Part shown: positions 1 to 8,895 of the stretch, in pieces
Numbering within the stretch: position 1 is the first letter of the stretch
How the letters are laid out: each line of letters opens with the position of its first letter
Origin: Heminiphilus faecis
Lineage (GTDB): Bacteria > Bacteroidota > Bacteroidia > Bacteroidales > Muribaculaceae
Assembly: GCF_008728965.1 (NCBI RefSeq)
Contig: NZ_VSMC01000001.1
Span: 245,511-309,510 of the forward strand
Length of the DNA: 64,000 nucleotides
Direction of reading: 5' to 3'
The notes under the pieces: generated by a model
What the model was told of the DNA's origin: nothing
Database searches by the model: none
What the model saw: the letters and a program-made list of their open reading frames with translations, nothing else
Position numbers and translations under genes: made by a program

Positions 1-303
1 ATCGGGGTCGCTTAACGGCGCCAAAGCAATGACAATGTCACATGACAAAGCATCTTCACGGCTTCCGATTTCAGCTCCGGCCTTCACATAAGCTGCATCT
101 GTATAATGTATGACCCGCGCGGCACCTTCCTGTATCCTTACGCCATAACCCGCATCGGTAAGCACGGCTACAGCCTCCGGAGTCAGCGGAAAACGCCGCT
201 CTCCCGCATCGCAGCACGAAGGAAGACCGATGGTAAGCCTACGGAAGTTTGTCATCACGGCCGCGTCCTGCGGCTGAGGAGTATAGGATGTGTCAGACAA
301 CAT
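1..303 (-). CDS. Alanine dehydrogenase/transhydrogenase-type protein, N-terminal part (cut by window edge)
   Basis: Reading leftwards from an ATG at 303, 101 codons stay open to the window edge with no stop. After a short N-terminal extension comes a stretch typical of the AlaDH/PNT N-terminal domain: ERRFPLTPEAV near residues 32-42, a glycine-rich GYGVRIQEGAA, then DAAYVKAGAEI and IVIALAPL. In this family the domain binds pyruvate/alanine and packs against a Rossmann NAD domain, which would lie outside the window. The gene follows aroK by 14 bp in the same direction, so NUDIX-aroK-this gene may be one transcript. It could equally be a relative of alanine dehydrogenase with another substrate, because the catalytic part is not visible. 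Confidence 0.7.
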   Translation of the reverse strand, partial: MLSDTSYTPQPQDAAVMTNFRRLTIGLPSCCDAGERRFPLTPEAVAVLTDAGYGVRIQEGAARVIHYTDAAYVKAGAEIGSREDALSCDIVIALAPLSDPD

Positions 304-317
304 AAACGGTCACATAT

Positions 318-842
318 TTAGTGTATATTCAATTCTTCGACAAATCGGCGCCCTGTGGCGAGCTTTTCCGACTCCATAAGATCCGACTTAAAGACTATGG
401 CCGCCTTGGAGTAATGAGGCATACGCCCGTCGAGAGCCGTGATGATAAACTCACGCAACTCGTCATCGGTTTTGTCAGCAATCAGAGGTCGTTTGTGGCG
501 TCCGCGTTTAAGCCGGGCAAAGAGCTTGTCGGTCGACGTATCAAGAAACACAGTCGTGCCGTGAGCATTCATCCAGTCCATATTGTCAAAGAAGCAGGGA
601 GTACCTCCTCCGCAAGCCACTATGACATCCTCAAATTCACCCACCTCATGAAGCATGGCACGTTCAAGGTCGCGAAATCCATGCTCGCCGCGTTCGGCAA
701 AAAGCTGCGACACCGAAGCATGATAACGCCCCTCTATATAATTGTCGAGGTCTATGAAATCAATTCCGGTCAGTGATGACACCATACGTCCGAGCGTCGA
801 TTTACCACACCCCATGTAGCCTATAAGAAATATCGGTCGCAT
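318..842 (-). CDS. aroK: Shikimate kinase
   Basis: A 174-residue protein, the usual length for bacterial shikimate kinase, which phosphorylates the 3-hydroxyl of shikimate with ATP in chorismate synthesis. Visible motifs are the P-loop GYMGCGKST at residues 8-16, the shikimate-binding DLD at about 32-34, FRDLE at about 57-61, the glycine-rich CGGGTP at about 77-82 and an Arg-containing lid region (KRGRHKRPL). ATG start at 842. It lies 36 bp downstream of the NUDIX gene and 14 bp upstream of the AlaDH-like gene on the same strand, so it is probably transcribed from the NUDIX promoter. Confidence 0.95.
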   Translation of the reverse strand: MRPIFLIGYMGCGKSTLGRMVSSLTGIDFIDLDNYIEGRYHASVSQLFAERGEHGFRDLERAMLHEVGEFEDVIVACGGGTPCFFDNMDWMNAHGTTVFLDTSTDKLFARLKRGRHKRPLIADKTDDELREFIITALDGRMPHYSKAAIVFKSDLMESEKLATGRRFVEELNIH

Positions 843-878
843 AATACTAAAATAAATACATCAATCGGTATATCAAGA

Positions 879-1433
879 CTACAATCCGTGCTTCTCTTTC
901 ATAAACCACCTCCACAGCGGAGCCGCCATGAGCGCCTGTATTATCTCGTTGCGACACAGCATGCCATACACTTCATCGCGCGAAAACAAGTGCACCGTTA
1001 TGCTCTCCGTGCGGTCAAGATGCTGGTCCGCCACATGGCTTACCCTCTCCGCCACGAAGCAGTGGCAGAGATTGGTCGATGTCGACGGGTTGGGCGACAG
1101 CACCATGGCCTCGGTCCACACCCCTCCGGCATAACCTGTCTCCTCAAGAAGTTCACGACGGGCGGCATCAATCGGCGCCTCCCCATCCTCCACCACACCG
1201 GCACACAGTTCGAAGTCGGTACGCTGCAGCCCGTGACGGTACTGACGCACCATCACCATCTCGCCTCGGTCGGTGACGGCTATGACATTGACCCAATCGG
1301 GATATTCAAGCACGTAATACTCGTCGTTAACCACCCCGTCAGGCAGTTTTATACAATCGCGCCGCGCCGTAAGCCACGGGCGCCTGATAAGGTATTCCGA
1401 CGAGAGTATCTCGCATTTTGCATTTTCATCCAT
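879..1433 (-). CDS. NUDIX hydrolase (ADP-ribose pyrophosphatase-like)
   Basis: The protein carries a complete NUDIX box, GVVEDGEAPIDAARRELLEETG (shown here as GxxxxxE...REllEEtG), about 80-100 residues from the N-terminus, followed by a proline/serine segment (LSPNPSTSTN) common in nucleotide-sugar pyrophosphatases. These enzymes cleave X-linked nucleoside diphosphates using Mg2+ held by the REXXEE glutamates. I chose the ATG at 1433. A longer reading from a TTG at 1460 is open, but that TTG is part of the -7 promoter box TATCTTTG (1465-1458), so it would not lie inside the transcript. Substrate is not determinable from sequence. First gene of a likely NUDIX-aroK-AlaDH unit. Confidence 0.88.
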   Translation of the reverse strand: MDENAKCEILSSEYLIRRPWLTARRDCIKLPDGVVNDEYYVLEYPDWVNVIAVTDRGEMVMVRQYRHGLQRTDFELCAGVVEDGEAPIDAARRELLEETGYAGGVWTEAMVLSPNPSTSTNLCHCFVAERVSHVADQHLDRTESITVHLFSRDEVYGMLCRNEIIQALMAAPLWRWFMKEKHGL

Positions 1434-1457
1434 GTCGTAGAACTTGTTGAGTAATTG

Positions 1458-1490
1458 CAAAGATACGAATAAGTCGAGGGCAATGCCAAA
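1458..1490 (-). promoter_or_regulatory. Bacteroidetes-type promoter for the NUDIX-aroK unit
   Basis: On the minus strand TTTG (1490-1487), 21 bp spacer, TATCTTTG (1465-1458) matches the Bacteroidetes -33/-7 consensus TTTG-N19-21-TAnnTTTG. Expected transcription start is near 1451, leaving a leader of roughly 18 nt before the ATG at 1433. Confidence 0.7.
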
Positions 1491-2186
1491 TTTATTTGAA
1501 CGATACTAATCCTATCAGGATTATCGATATGACCGGCCGGAGACATGCGTGCTGCGACTCGTAGAGGCAACGGTTGTGACCTTGTAGATGCGTCTACCTG
1601 CGTTGCATCATGTTTTTCGACAGAATTGATTGTAATATCAGAATTTATATTTAAATTTGTCGATGCAGACCGACTTGCAGAAGCCTCGGGCCGGGGTTAA
1701 GTGGAGCGGTATGTTGTGAACATATATAGAAAGCGTTTATCCGCGCTGATTCTTGATTGTTGGAAATTCTCGCAAAATTTCACTCTCTGTCAAGGGTTGA
1801 GCAACGGTAGATGCCCGTGGATATGTAATATATGCTTTCGGCACGATATTTCGGGAGAAATATTGTCCGGAAGTCCTGATTACATATACAAGCGTGGGCT
1901 TCTGCGTTGCCGTCCAACAGAGAAAGGCAATGCGAGAAGCCTCCAACAGAAGGACGGTAACAGATACAGATTCCTACGCTTTTTTTTGTAAAAAAAGAAT
2001 GCCGACGAGAGGATGACCGAGGCACTGCGGCTATTGATGAAACTAACGAGAGTCCTGCGTTTATCCATTCAATCTCTGCCATTTGTGATTTTGCCAATGA
2101 CCGAAAGAACCCTTTTCTTCCGGAGTTTTCGTCACATCCATGCATCAATATTAAAATCACATAATACTAACCAATCAACACAACCA
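1491..2186. other. Long intergenic stretch with a possible promoter but no convincing gene
   Basis: About 700 bp between the NUDIX promoter and the next gene. Open frames here (plus 1701-1991, minus 1780-2160) have Cys/Arg-rich, signal-less products without recognisable motifs and overlap each other on opposite strands, so I do not call them. There is a good promoter match on the plus strand: TTG at 1630-1632, 19 bp, TAAATTTG at 1652-1659. It would give either a 500-nt leader for the gene at 2187 or an unannotated RNA. A small AT-only hairpin lies at 1980-1997 (T8/A7). Confidence 0.35.
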
Positions 2187-3113
2187 ATGAAAATCAAGTT
2201 ATCTGTACTGTTCATGGCACTGACGGTCATGGCATGTCCGCTATTTTCTCAGGAAGTATTTGTCCCTACTTCAAAGGGAGACATCACTCCTGTGTCCAGA
2301 GCCGTGATAACGGGTACCAAAACTTCCGGCAAAGCTCTGCTGGCGGCTTATGGCGCCAAACTCACCTCAAGTCTTGTCATTGACGGCAAGCAGTCAACCA
2401 CCATCCTTCCAAAGTCATCGGCAATCTTTTATGTGTTCAACCCGAGTAAATTTTCAGTACAGGGCTGGAAGATGGTATCCTTGAAGTCAAAGAAGAAAAA
2501 CCGTGAATTGCCCTACATGAAGACAAGCGCCTATTCGGGTTCGAAGACCGATCTCGACGATGTGCCGATGATGACCACCAAGATTACTGACGAAATCTAT
2601 GAGATGAGGCCTATGGCTGACATCAGGGACGGCGACTATGCCATTGTATATCTGGAGAATGGAGTTCCTACCTTAGTCTATGATTTTCGGGTTGAAGGCA
2701 GCCTTCCACCCTATCCCCGTGTATCGGAGGATGTCATAATGGCGGAATTTAATCCGAGCGCCTATATGACGTCCTATACGGAGGAAAATAAATCAGAGTC
2801 CGACTCTCCCGCAACGATTCTCAGGTGGTATTTTGATTCCGACCCACGCGGGGCACGAATATTCTACCGCGTGATTTCCAATATACCTAAGCAGGTGAAG
2901 AATACCAACGAATCCTACATGACGACCACCCCTCTCGAAGAGACCAAGTCACTTAACATACCGGGCCTGACATACCAGAACTCGGCCGATGTAGTAATCG
3001 AGATAAAAGTCACAAAGCGCGGTTATGAGGAGCAGATAAAGCGCTATAATGTCAGACAGGCGCTCGACCAGCAGGAAATCAGCGGATTTTTTGAACTTGT
3101 AGAAAAGAAGTAA
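2187..3113 (+). CDS. Secreted protein of unknown function sharing its C-terminal domain with the next gene
   Basis: 308 residues from the ATG at 2187, chosen because the product then begins with a clean signal peptide (MKIKLSVLFMALTVMACPLFSQ). The same frame is open back to 2013, but that extension is not signal-like. The N-terminal half (about residues 25-200) contains a run beginning FVPTSKGDITPV and alternating hydrophobic strands, and I do not recognise it. The last ~95 residues, starting ILRWYFDSDPRGARIFYRV, are nearly identical to the end of the downstream protein, including RYNVRQALDQQEISGFFELVEK. The pair are tandem, 29 bp apart, and probably cotranscribed. Likely periplasmic or surface located; function unknown. 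Confidence 0.75.
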   Translation: MKIKLSVLFMALTVMACPLFSQEVFVPTSKGDITPVSRAVITGTKTSGKALLAAYGAKLTSSLVIDGKQSTTILPKSSAIFYVFNPSKFSVQGWKMVSLKSKKKNRELPYMKTSAYSGSKTDLDDVPMMTTKITDEIYEMRPMADIRDGDYAIVYLENGVPTLVYDFRVEGSLPPYPRVSEDVIMAEFNPSAYMTSYTEENKSESDSPATILRWYFDSDPRGARIFYRVISNIPKQVKNTNESYMTTTPLEETKSLNIPGLTYQNSADVVIEIKVTKRGYEEQIKRYNVRQALDQQEISGFFELVEKK

Positions 3114-3142
3114 TTTTATTTTTATTCTAAAACCATATCATT

Positions 3143-3922
3143 ATGAAGATTACAAAGTTATTCAAAACATGGATGGCGGCGTTCACGGTTGTGCTCGCCA
3201 TGTCGCCCGACGCAAATGCGAAAGATTATGAGGCTACCGTTGTCTCAGACCCCGAAGGAGCCACCGTCTATATGAACGGCATGTTGGTGGCCCATACCAC
3301 TCCGGCCATAATAAGCATCGACTCCAAACTCACAAACAAAAACATCATATTCCGCTTCGAGAAAGAGGGTTACGAAAACAAAACGGTCATAATATCGCTT
3401 GATAAGAAAGAAATGAAGAAAGGACCTATAATATACGGCAAACTTGAAAAAGACCAGTTGGCCGCACAGCGGGCACAGGAAGCGATGCAGCGGGTGCAGG
3501 AAGAGGCAGCCGAGCGTGAGGCAAAGCGCAAGATATATCGACAAGACCCCACAATACCCGCAGGTGAAGCCGATGCCAGAGTGAGCCGCGACGAAGCCGG
3601 AAAAACTACAATGGAGCAATCAATCATCAGATGGTATTTCGACTCAGACCCACGTGGCGCACGCATATTCTACCGCGTGATTTCAGCCAATCCCGCAGAG
3701 GTGAAGAACACCAATGAGGTATATCTCACCAATACCCCTTATGAAGAGACCAAAGGCTTCGGCATTCCCGGCCTGACCTATGAGAACTCAAGAAATGTGA
3801 CAATAGAGATAAAGATATCCAAGAAAGGCTATGAAGAACAAATCAAGCGCTACAATGTACGTCAAGCGCTTGACCAGCAAGAAATAAGTGGTTTCTTTGA
3901 ACTGGTTGAAAAGGGAGAATAG
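3143..3922 (+). CDS. PEGA-domain secreted protein, C-terminal paralogue of the preceding gene
   Basis: 259 residues with a signal peptide ending around ANA (residues 25-27). A PEGA domain follows (SDPEGATVYMNGMLVAHTTPA, then a strand ending FEKEGYENKT). PEGA domains are small beta folds found in surface and S-layer-like proteins. A charged Ala/Glu/Gln-rich segment (about 105-140) looks helical and connects to the C-terminal domain starting IRWYFDSDPRGARIFYRV, nearly identical to the end of the previous protein. The two genes therefore share one C-terminal module behind different N-terminal modules. Followed by an intrinsic terminator at 3955. Confidence 0.75.
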   Translation: MKITKLFKTWMAAFTVVLAMSPDANAKDYEATVVSDPEGATVYMNGMLVAHTTPAIISIDSKLTNKNIIFRFEKEGYENKTVIISLDKKEMKKGPIIYGKLEKDQLAAQRAQEAMQRVQEEAAEREAKRKIYRQDPTIPAGEADARVSRDEAGKTTMEQSIIRWYFDSDPRGARIFYRVISANPAEVKNTNEVYLTNTPYEETKGFGIPGLTYENSRNVTIEIKISKKGYEEQIKRYNVRQALDQQEISGFFELVEKGE

Positions 3923-3954
3923 GCCGGGCCGAGCCATCGCCGCCCGATAGCCTG

Positions 3955-3990
3955 ACCGCCGCGCATGCCTCGCATGTAGCGGCGGTTTTT
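3955..3990 (+). terminator. Intrinsic terminator after the PEGA-domain gene
   Basis: ACCGCCGC (3955-3962) pairs with GCGGCGGT (3979-3986), followed by a T run to 3990. The loop contains two copies of GCATG. Confidence 0.85.
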
Positions 3991-4091
3991 CGTCATGACA
4001 AAGCTCGATTAAAAAATAATATTCCGTTATTAAGTCCGAGATAATAACTATTTTTGTAAAATACATCACATTACTCAAAACAGGCTGCCCC

Positions 4092-6674
4092 ATGTTCACA
4101 CTGAATCAATCACAACTCCTGTCGCCGCGCATATGGCTCGCGGCCGCCTTGACACTTTGCTGTATTCCCGCTATGACGGGACAACGAACCGAAAAAACCA
4201 TAAACGACGGTTGGGAATTCCGACTTCCCGACGCGCAGTCATGGCAACATGTCAACCTGCCCCACACCTACAATCATGACGCTTACTCCACCCGCGACTA
4301 TTACCGCGGCAAGGCTCACTATCGCCGCCGACTCGCCATGGACTCCGTGACGCCCGGCATGCGCTACTACCTCAAGTGCGACGCTGCAAGCAAATCGGCC
4401 GTCATAAAAGTCAACGGCCGTGAAGCCGGCTCGCACAACGGCGGCTACTCCGCATTTATAACCGATATAACCGACTTTGTAGGCACAAACAACCTCATCG
4501 AGGTGACCGTCGACAACGACCGCCCCGACATAACCCCGATATCGGCCGACTTCACCTTCTGGGGCGGTATATACCGCGACGTATGGCTTGTCACCGTACC
4601 CGACCGCCACTTCGCCATGAACGACTACGGATCCGACGGCATATTCATATCCACTCCCGAGGTCTGTGACGACTTCGCCACCGTACAGGTGCACGGCAAA
4701 GTCTCCAACGACTCCCGCGCCGACGCCACTCTTGAAGTAAGAAGCGAAATATCCGATCCCGCAGGAAAACTGCTACAGACTCTGACACAAAAGAAAAAGG
4801 TAAAAGCCGGTGAAACCGCCGAATTCACCACACTCTCACGCAAAATCGACTCACCCGCGCTGTGGTCGCCCGAGAGTCCGTTGCTCTACACCGTCAAGAC
4901 CACCCTTGTCGACGCCAAGACCGGCAGCATACTCGACTCGCGCACCCACCACACCGGCTTCCGTTGGTTTGAGTTTGACGGACACAAGGGCTTCTCGCTC
5001 AATGGCAAACCTTACAAACTGCGCGGCGTCAACCGACATCAGGACCAATGGCCCTCTGGCGTAGCGCTTGCCGACGAAGCCCACCGCCGCGACGTAAGGC
5101 TGATGAAAGATATAGGCTGCAACTTCATACGCATATCACACTACCCGCAGGACGACGCCCTGCTTGAAGCCTGCGACCGGCTCGGACTGCTCGCTTGGGA
5201 GGAGATACCCATAGTCAACATAGTGCCCGACACTCCCGGTTATGACGATAACTGCGAGGTCAACCTCATAGAGATGATACGTCAGCACTACAATCACACC
5301 TCCATAATAGCTTGGGGCTACATGAACGAGATACTCCTAACCGCTCCGAATGTCACCGATCCCAAATGGCCCGCATGCCGTGAGCGCACCGTAAAGTTGG
5401 CGCAACGCCTTGAGAAGAAGCTCAAGGACGAGGACCCCTCGCGCGCCAGCGTCATGGCATTCAACATGACCAACCTATACAACGAGATAGGCCTTGACCT
5501 TGAGGATGTAGCAGGATGGAATCTGTACCATGGCTGGTATGTGGGCGAACTCGACGGCTTCAACCGCTGGTGCGAGGACCAGCACACCCGCTATCCCGAC
5601 CATCCGATTATCATCAGCGAGTGGGGAGCCGGCAGCGACCGACGTCTGCACTCTGACCGTTCCAAGGCATTTGACTTCAGCATCGAGTACCAGCAGCGTT
5701 ATATAGAGCATTATCTGCCTTTCATCGAAAACACCGAGTGGATCAACGGCTCCACGTATTGGAACTTCATCGACTTCAATGTGGCCGCACGTCAGGAGTC
5801 GATGCCCCGGGTCAACAACAAAGGGCTGTTTTACAACGACCGCACACCCAAAGACGTGGCCTATTACTTCAAGTCGATGTGGCGCGACGACATACCGGTA
5901 GTGCACATTGCCGTACGCGACATGCCCGCATATATAGCCGAGCCAGGACGATCAGCCACGATAAAAGTGTACGCCAACACACCCGAAGTCACTCTCCGGG
6001 TCAACGGCGCGGAGGTAGCCACCGAAAAGACCGACAACCGACAGGCCCTGTTCAATATCAATCTGCCTGAAGGAACAGCTGTGCTTACCGCCAAGGGCAC
6101 ACTTGACGGCGTAAAGGCCACCGATGCCGCGACGCTCGACGTACTGTCAATGCCCGAAGCCGCAAGCGGCGAACTCGCCGTCAACCTCGGGTCAAACTGC
6201 TACTTCACTTCCGACGTCACCGGCCTTACATGGCTCCCTGACCGTCCGTACACACCCGGCGCATGGAGCTACACCTCGGGCGAGGAACGCAGCACGACCT
6301 CGGAGATCGCCGGCACCGTCGACGGACCTCTGTATCAGACATGGCGGCAAGGCCCTGTGGCTTACCGCATCGACGCCCCGGAGGGACGCTATGAGGTAGA
6401 GCTGCTTATGGCCGACGTCACCCGTCCAGCCCGGCAGCTTGCCAACCTGCTCGACAAGGCCGAGTCTGAACAATCGTCAGACGATACCCGCTTTGACATA
6501 CTCATCGATGATAATCCCGTAGAGACCGACTTCTCGCCCGCCGATGGAGGCCGTTACCGCACGGCTTTCAAACGCCGCTACATAATCGACAACAACAAGG
6601 GCTGCATCTCCGTAAGCCTCCGCCCGATAAAAGGCAATCCCGCTATTGCCGCCATAAAGGTGCGAAAATTATAA
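4092..6674 (+). CDS. Secreted glycoside hydrolase family 2 enzyme (beta-galactosidase-like)
   Basis: 860 residues with an N-terminal export signal (cleavage probably near AMTGQ, about residue 30). GH2 architecture in order: jelly-roll sugar-binding domain (INDGWEFRL to about 170, with the WGGIYRDVWL signature), an Ig-like domain to about 285, and a TIM barrel beginning at FSLNGKPYKLRGVNRHQD. The acid/base is Glu413 in IIAWGYMNE, and the nucleophile is Glu510 in IIISEWG. A C-terminal extension (about 620-860) carries further beta domains. The family includes beta-galactosidases, glucuronidases and mannosidases, so specificity is open. Stands alone between a terminator and the yqeY promoter. 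Confidence 0.9.
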   Translation: MFTLNQSQLLSPRIWLAAALTLCCIPAMTGQRTEKTINDGWEFRLPDAQSWQHVNLPHTYNHDAYSTRDYYRGKAHYRRRLAMDSVTPGMRYYLKCDAASKSAVIKVNGREAGSHNGGYSAFITDITDFVGTNNLIEVTVDNDRPDITPISADFTFWGGIYRDVWLVTVPDRHFAMNDYGSDGIFISTPEVCDDFATVQVHGKVSNDSRADATLEVRSEISDPAGKLLQTLTQKKKVKAGETAEFTTLSRKIDSPALWSPESPLLYTVKTTLVDAKTGSILDSRTHHTGFRWFEFDGHKGFSLNGKPYKLRGVNRHQDQWPSGVALADEAHRRDVRLMKDIGCNFIRISHYPQDDALLEACDRLGLLAWEEIPIVNIVPDTPGYDDNCEVNLIEMIRQHYNHTSIIAWGYMNEILLTAPNVTDPKWPACRERTVKLAQRLEKKLKDEDPSRASVMAFNMTNLYNEIGLDLEDVAGWNLYHGWYVGELDGFNRWCEDQHTRYPDHPIIISEWGAGSDRRLHSDRSKAFDFSIEYQQRYIEHYLPFIENTEWINGSTYWNFIDFNVAARQESMPRVNNKGLFYNDRTPKDVAYYFKSMWRDDIPVVHIAVRDMPAYIAEPGRSATIKVYANTPEVTLRVNGAEVATEKTDNRQALFNINLPEGTAVLTAKGTLDGVKATDAATLDVLSMPEAASGELAVNLGSNCYFTSDVTGLTWLPDRPYTPGAWSYTSGEERSTTSEIAGTVDGPLYQTWRQGPVAYRIDAPEGRYEVELLMADVTRPARQLANLLDKAESEQSSDDTRFDILIDDNPVETDFSPADGGRYRTAFKRRYIIDNNKGCISVSLRPIKGNPAIAAIKVRKL

Positions 6675-6736
6675 AATCATGTAGAAAAACGTCAAGTTAA
6701 ACGCACTGTAGTATCGGCATTAACAGTATTTTTTTG

Positions 6737-6744
6737 TAATTTTG
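6737..6744 (+). promoter_or_regulatory. -7 box upstream of the YqeY-like gene
   Basis: TAATTTTG fits TAnnTTTG and lies 20 bp before the ATG at 6764. No clear -33 TTTG is visible at the expected spacing. Confidence 0.5.
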
Positions 6745-6763
6745 CGTACTAATTAATCACAAA

Positions 6764-7213
6764 ATGGATCTCTTTGACAAAATCAGCGCCGACATCAAAT
6801 CGGCCATGCTTGCAAAAGACCGCGTGCGTCTTGAGACTCTGCGCGGCATTAAGAAAGAGTTTTTGGAGGCCAAGACCGCACCGGGAGCCGACGGCATACT
6901 TAGTGACGACAACGCCCTGAAGATACTTGTTAAAATGGTGAAACAGCGCAAAGAAAGCGCCGAGATATATCAGAGCCAGAACAGAGCCGACCTTGCCGGC
7001 GACGAACTTGCCCAAGCCGCCGTAATCGAAGAGTACCTCCCCAAACAGCTGTCTGACGAAGAGCTCACCGAGGAGTTGCGCAAGATTATAGCGCAGACAG
7101 GCGCCACCTCGCCCAAAGAGATGGGCAAGGTCATGGGCGTAGCCTCAAAAGCGCTTGCAGGACGAGCCGACGGACGCGCCATTTCCGCCAAAGTAAAAGA
7201 ACTGCTGGCTTAA
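6764..7213 (+). CDS. GatB/YqeY domain protein
   Basis: 149 residues, the standard size of stand-alone YqeY-like proteins. It starts MDLFDKISADIKSAMLAKD, has the family's KMVKQRKESAEIYQ region (about 65-80), and ends with the helical tail found at the C-terminus of GatB (YLPKQLSDEEL, SPKEMGKVMG, GRADGRAISAKVKELL). The tail resembles the tRNA-contacting domain of the amidotransferase. The precise role of the free-standing form is not established. It sits 25 bp upstream of serS in the same direction, consistent with a translation-linked operon. Confidence 0.93.
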   Translation: MDLFDKISADIKSAMLAKDRVRLETLRGIKKEFLEAKTAPGADGILSDDNALKILVKMVKQRKESAEIYQSQNRADLAGDELAQAAVIEEYLPKQLSDEELTEELRKIIAQTGATSPKEMGKVMGVASKALAGRADGRAISAKVKELLA

Positions 7214-7238
7214 CGAACCTCTCAAAACCAATAAACCG

Positions 7239-8510
7239 ATGCTTACCATACAGCAAATAAAAGAAGATCCCCGACGCATAGTCGAGCGTCTTGCAGTGAA
7301 AGGCTATGACGGTACTGTGACCATACAACAGGTCATAGACCTCGACTCCCGACGCCGTCAGGCACAGTTGACCAACGACAACAAAGCGGCAGAGCTCAAC
7401 CGTCTCGCCGCATCGATAGGCAAGCTCATGAAGGAAGGCAACAAGGAAGAGGCCGAAAAAGCCAAAGCCGCAGTAGCTGCCCTGAAAGAGGAGCAGAAAG
7501 CCATAGCCGACGAGCTATCAGGCATAGAGGCCGAGATTCGCAACATACTCCTGTCGATACCCAACGTGCCCTGCGACATGGTGCCCGAAGGCAAGACAGC
7601 CGAAGACAACGTTGTGGAAAGTACCGGCGGCCCCATGCCCGACCTTCCCGCCGACGCCCTTCCCCACTGGGATCTCGCCAAGAAGTACAACCTCATCGAC
7701 TTCGACCTCGGTGTAAAGATAACAGGAGCCGGATTCCCCGTATACATCGGCAAGGGCGCACGTCTGCAGCGCGCTCTTATCCAGTTCTTCCTCGACGAAG
7801 CGGGTAAATCCGGATACCTCGAGATACAGCCCCCTTACGTTGTCAACGAAGCTTCGGGCTACGGCACAGGCCAGCTCCCCGACAAAGAGGGTCAGATGTA
7901 CTATATCAACGAAGACAATCTATATCTCATACCCACCGCCGAGGTACCGGTCACCAACCTATACCGCGACGTCATACTCAACGCATCGCAGCTCCCCATA
8001 AAGAACTGCGCTTACTCGGCATGCTTCCGCCGTGAAGCCGGCAGCTACGGCAAAGACGTGCGCGGACTCAACCGCCTGCATCAGTTTGACAAGGTGGAGA
8101 TAGTGCGCATCGAGCGCCCCGAGGACTCCTATGCCGCCCTCGAGGAGATGAAAGCCCATGTACAGGGCCTGCTTGACAAGCTCGGACTCCCGTGGCACAT
8201 ACTGCGGCTGTGCGGAGGCGACATGTCGTTCACCTCGGCCATAACTTTTGACTTCGAGGTGTTCTCGGCCGCGCAGAAACGCTGGCTCGAAGTGTCGTCG
8301 GTATCCAATTTCGAGACATATCAGGCCAATCGCCTGAAGTGCCGTTACCGCGGCGACGACAAGAAAACCCGCCTGTGCCATACCCTCAACGGCTCTGCTC
8401 TCGCACTGCCGCGCATCATGGCCGCTCTTCTTGAAAACAACCAGACCCCCGAGGGCATCATAGTCCCCGAGGTACTGCGCCGCTATACCGGCTTCGATAT
8501 AATCGACTGA
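7239..8510 (+). CDS. serS: Seryl-tRNA synthetase
   Basis: 423 residues, the normal length. The N-terminal part (about 30-100) is the long antiparallel coiled coil that grips the long variable arm of tRNA-Ser (rich in Lys/Glu/Ala). The class II core follows: the motif 2 region ACFRREAGSYGKDVRGLNRLHQFDK (quoted in part: ACFRREAGSYGKD) and motif 3 LNGSALALPRIMAALLE near the C-terminus. ATG at 7239, 25 bp after the YqeY-like gene. An intrinsic terminator follows at 8548. Confidence 0.98.
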   Translation: MLTIQQIKEDPRRIVERLAVKGYDGTVTIQQVIDLDSRRRQAQLTNDNKAAELNRLAASIGKLMKEGNKEEAEKAKAAVAALKEEQKAIADELSGIEAEIRNILLSIPNVPCDMVPEGKTAEDNVVESTGGPMPDLPADALPHWDLAKKYNLIDFDLGVKITGAGFPVYIGKGARLQRALIQFFLDEAGKSGYLEIQPPYVVNEASGYGTGQLPDKEGQMYYINEDNLYLIPTAEVPVTNLYRDVILNASQLPIKNCAYSACFRREAGSYGKDVRGLNRLHQFDKVEIVRIERPEDSYAALEEMKAHVQGLLDKLGLPWHILRLCGGDMSFTSAITFDFEVFSAAQKRWLEVSSVSNFETYQANRLKCRYRGDDKKTRLCHTLNGSALALPRIMAALLENNQTPEGIIVPEVLRRYTGFDIID

Positions 8511-8547
8511 CCGGATATTTTTCACACATTAATATATTAGGATTGGT

Positions 8548-8586
8548 ACGTCCCGGAGCATGTCGATATGTTTCGGGACGTCTTTT
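8548..8586 (+). terminator. Intrinsic terminator of the yqeY-serS unit
   Basis: ACGTCCCG (8548-8555) pairs with CGGGACGT (8574-8581), followed by CTTTTC. Confidence 0.8.
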
Positions 8587-8621
8587 CACATAATAGGTCG
8601 AAGCGCTAAGTGCAGAAGGCG

Positions 8622-8729
8622 GGTAGGGGCGCCAGTAGTACGGCGCCCGCGAAACCGTAGGGCCATACGGGTAGGTGTCTGTGGCCCGTACGGGCCGCAG
8701 CCGGACGCCGTAGTACTGGCGTCCCTACC
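8622..8729. repeat. REP/BIME-type element, single copy
   Basis: A 108-bp element bounded by GGTAGGG and CCCTACC. Each end is itself a hairpin: GGGCGCC/GGCGCCC on the left and GGACGCC/GGCGTCC on the right. The right end is an inverted copy of the left with paired G-to-A and C-to-T changes that keep the stem. The centre holds a perfect 14-bp palindrome GGCCCGTACGGGCC. The same ends recur at 57667-58118 and in degenerate form at 25952. The layout (GTAG head plus imperfect palindrome, two copies head-out) matches REP/BIME elements mobilised by RAYT transposases; no RAYT gene is in the window. Confidence 0.75.
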
Positions 8730-8895
8730 GACATTGTCGCCGGTTGACAACCTCGTTTTTGGTTAATCCGTTTTTGCTGTTTACTTTTTTTGGCGGAAAT
8801 GGCATAACAATTGGTCAATTAGTCCACTATATCAGCTTGATGTTGCAAAAAATAGCATAATATGCCAAATTTGTAATAAAAACAATGTCGCTATA

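Noticed and set aside
1701-1991. 96-codon frame after the promoter-like site at 1652
   Set aside because: Cys- and Arg-rich product without pattern, overlapped by an equally long frame on the other strand.
8560-8818. Open frames across the single REP/BIME element
   Set aside because: They read through a terminator and palindromes on both strands; nothing protein-like.
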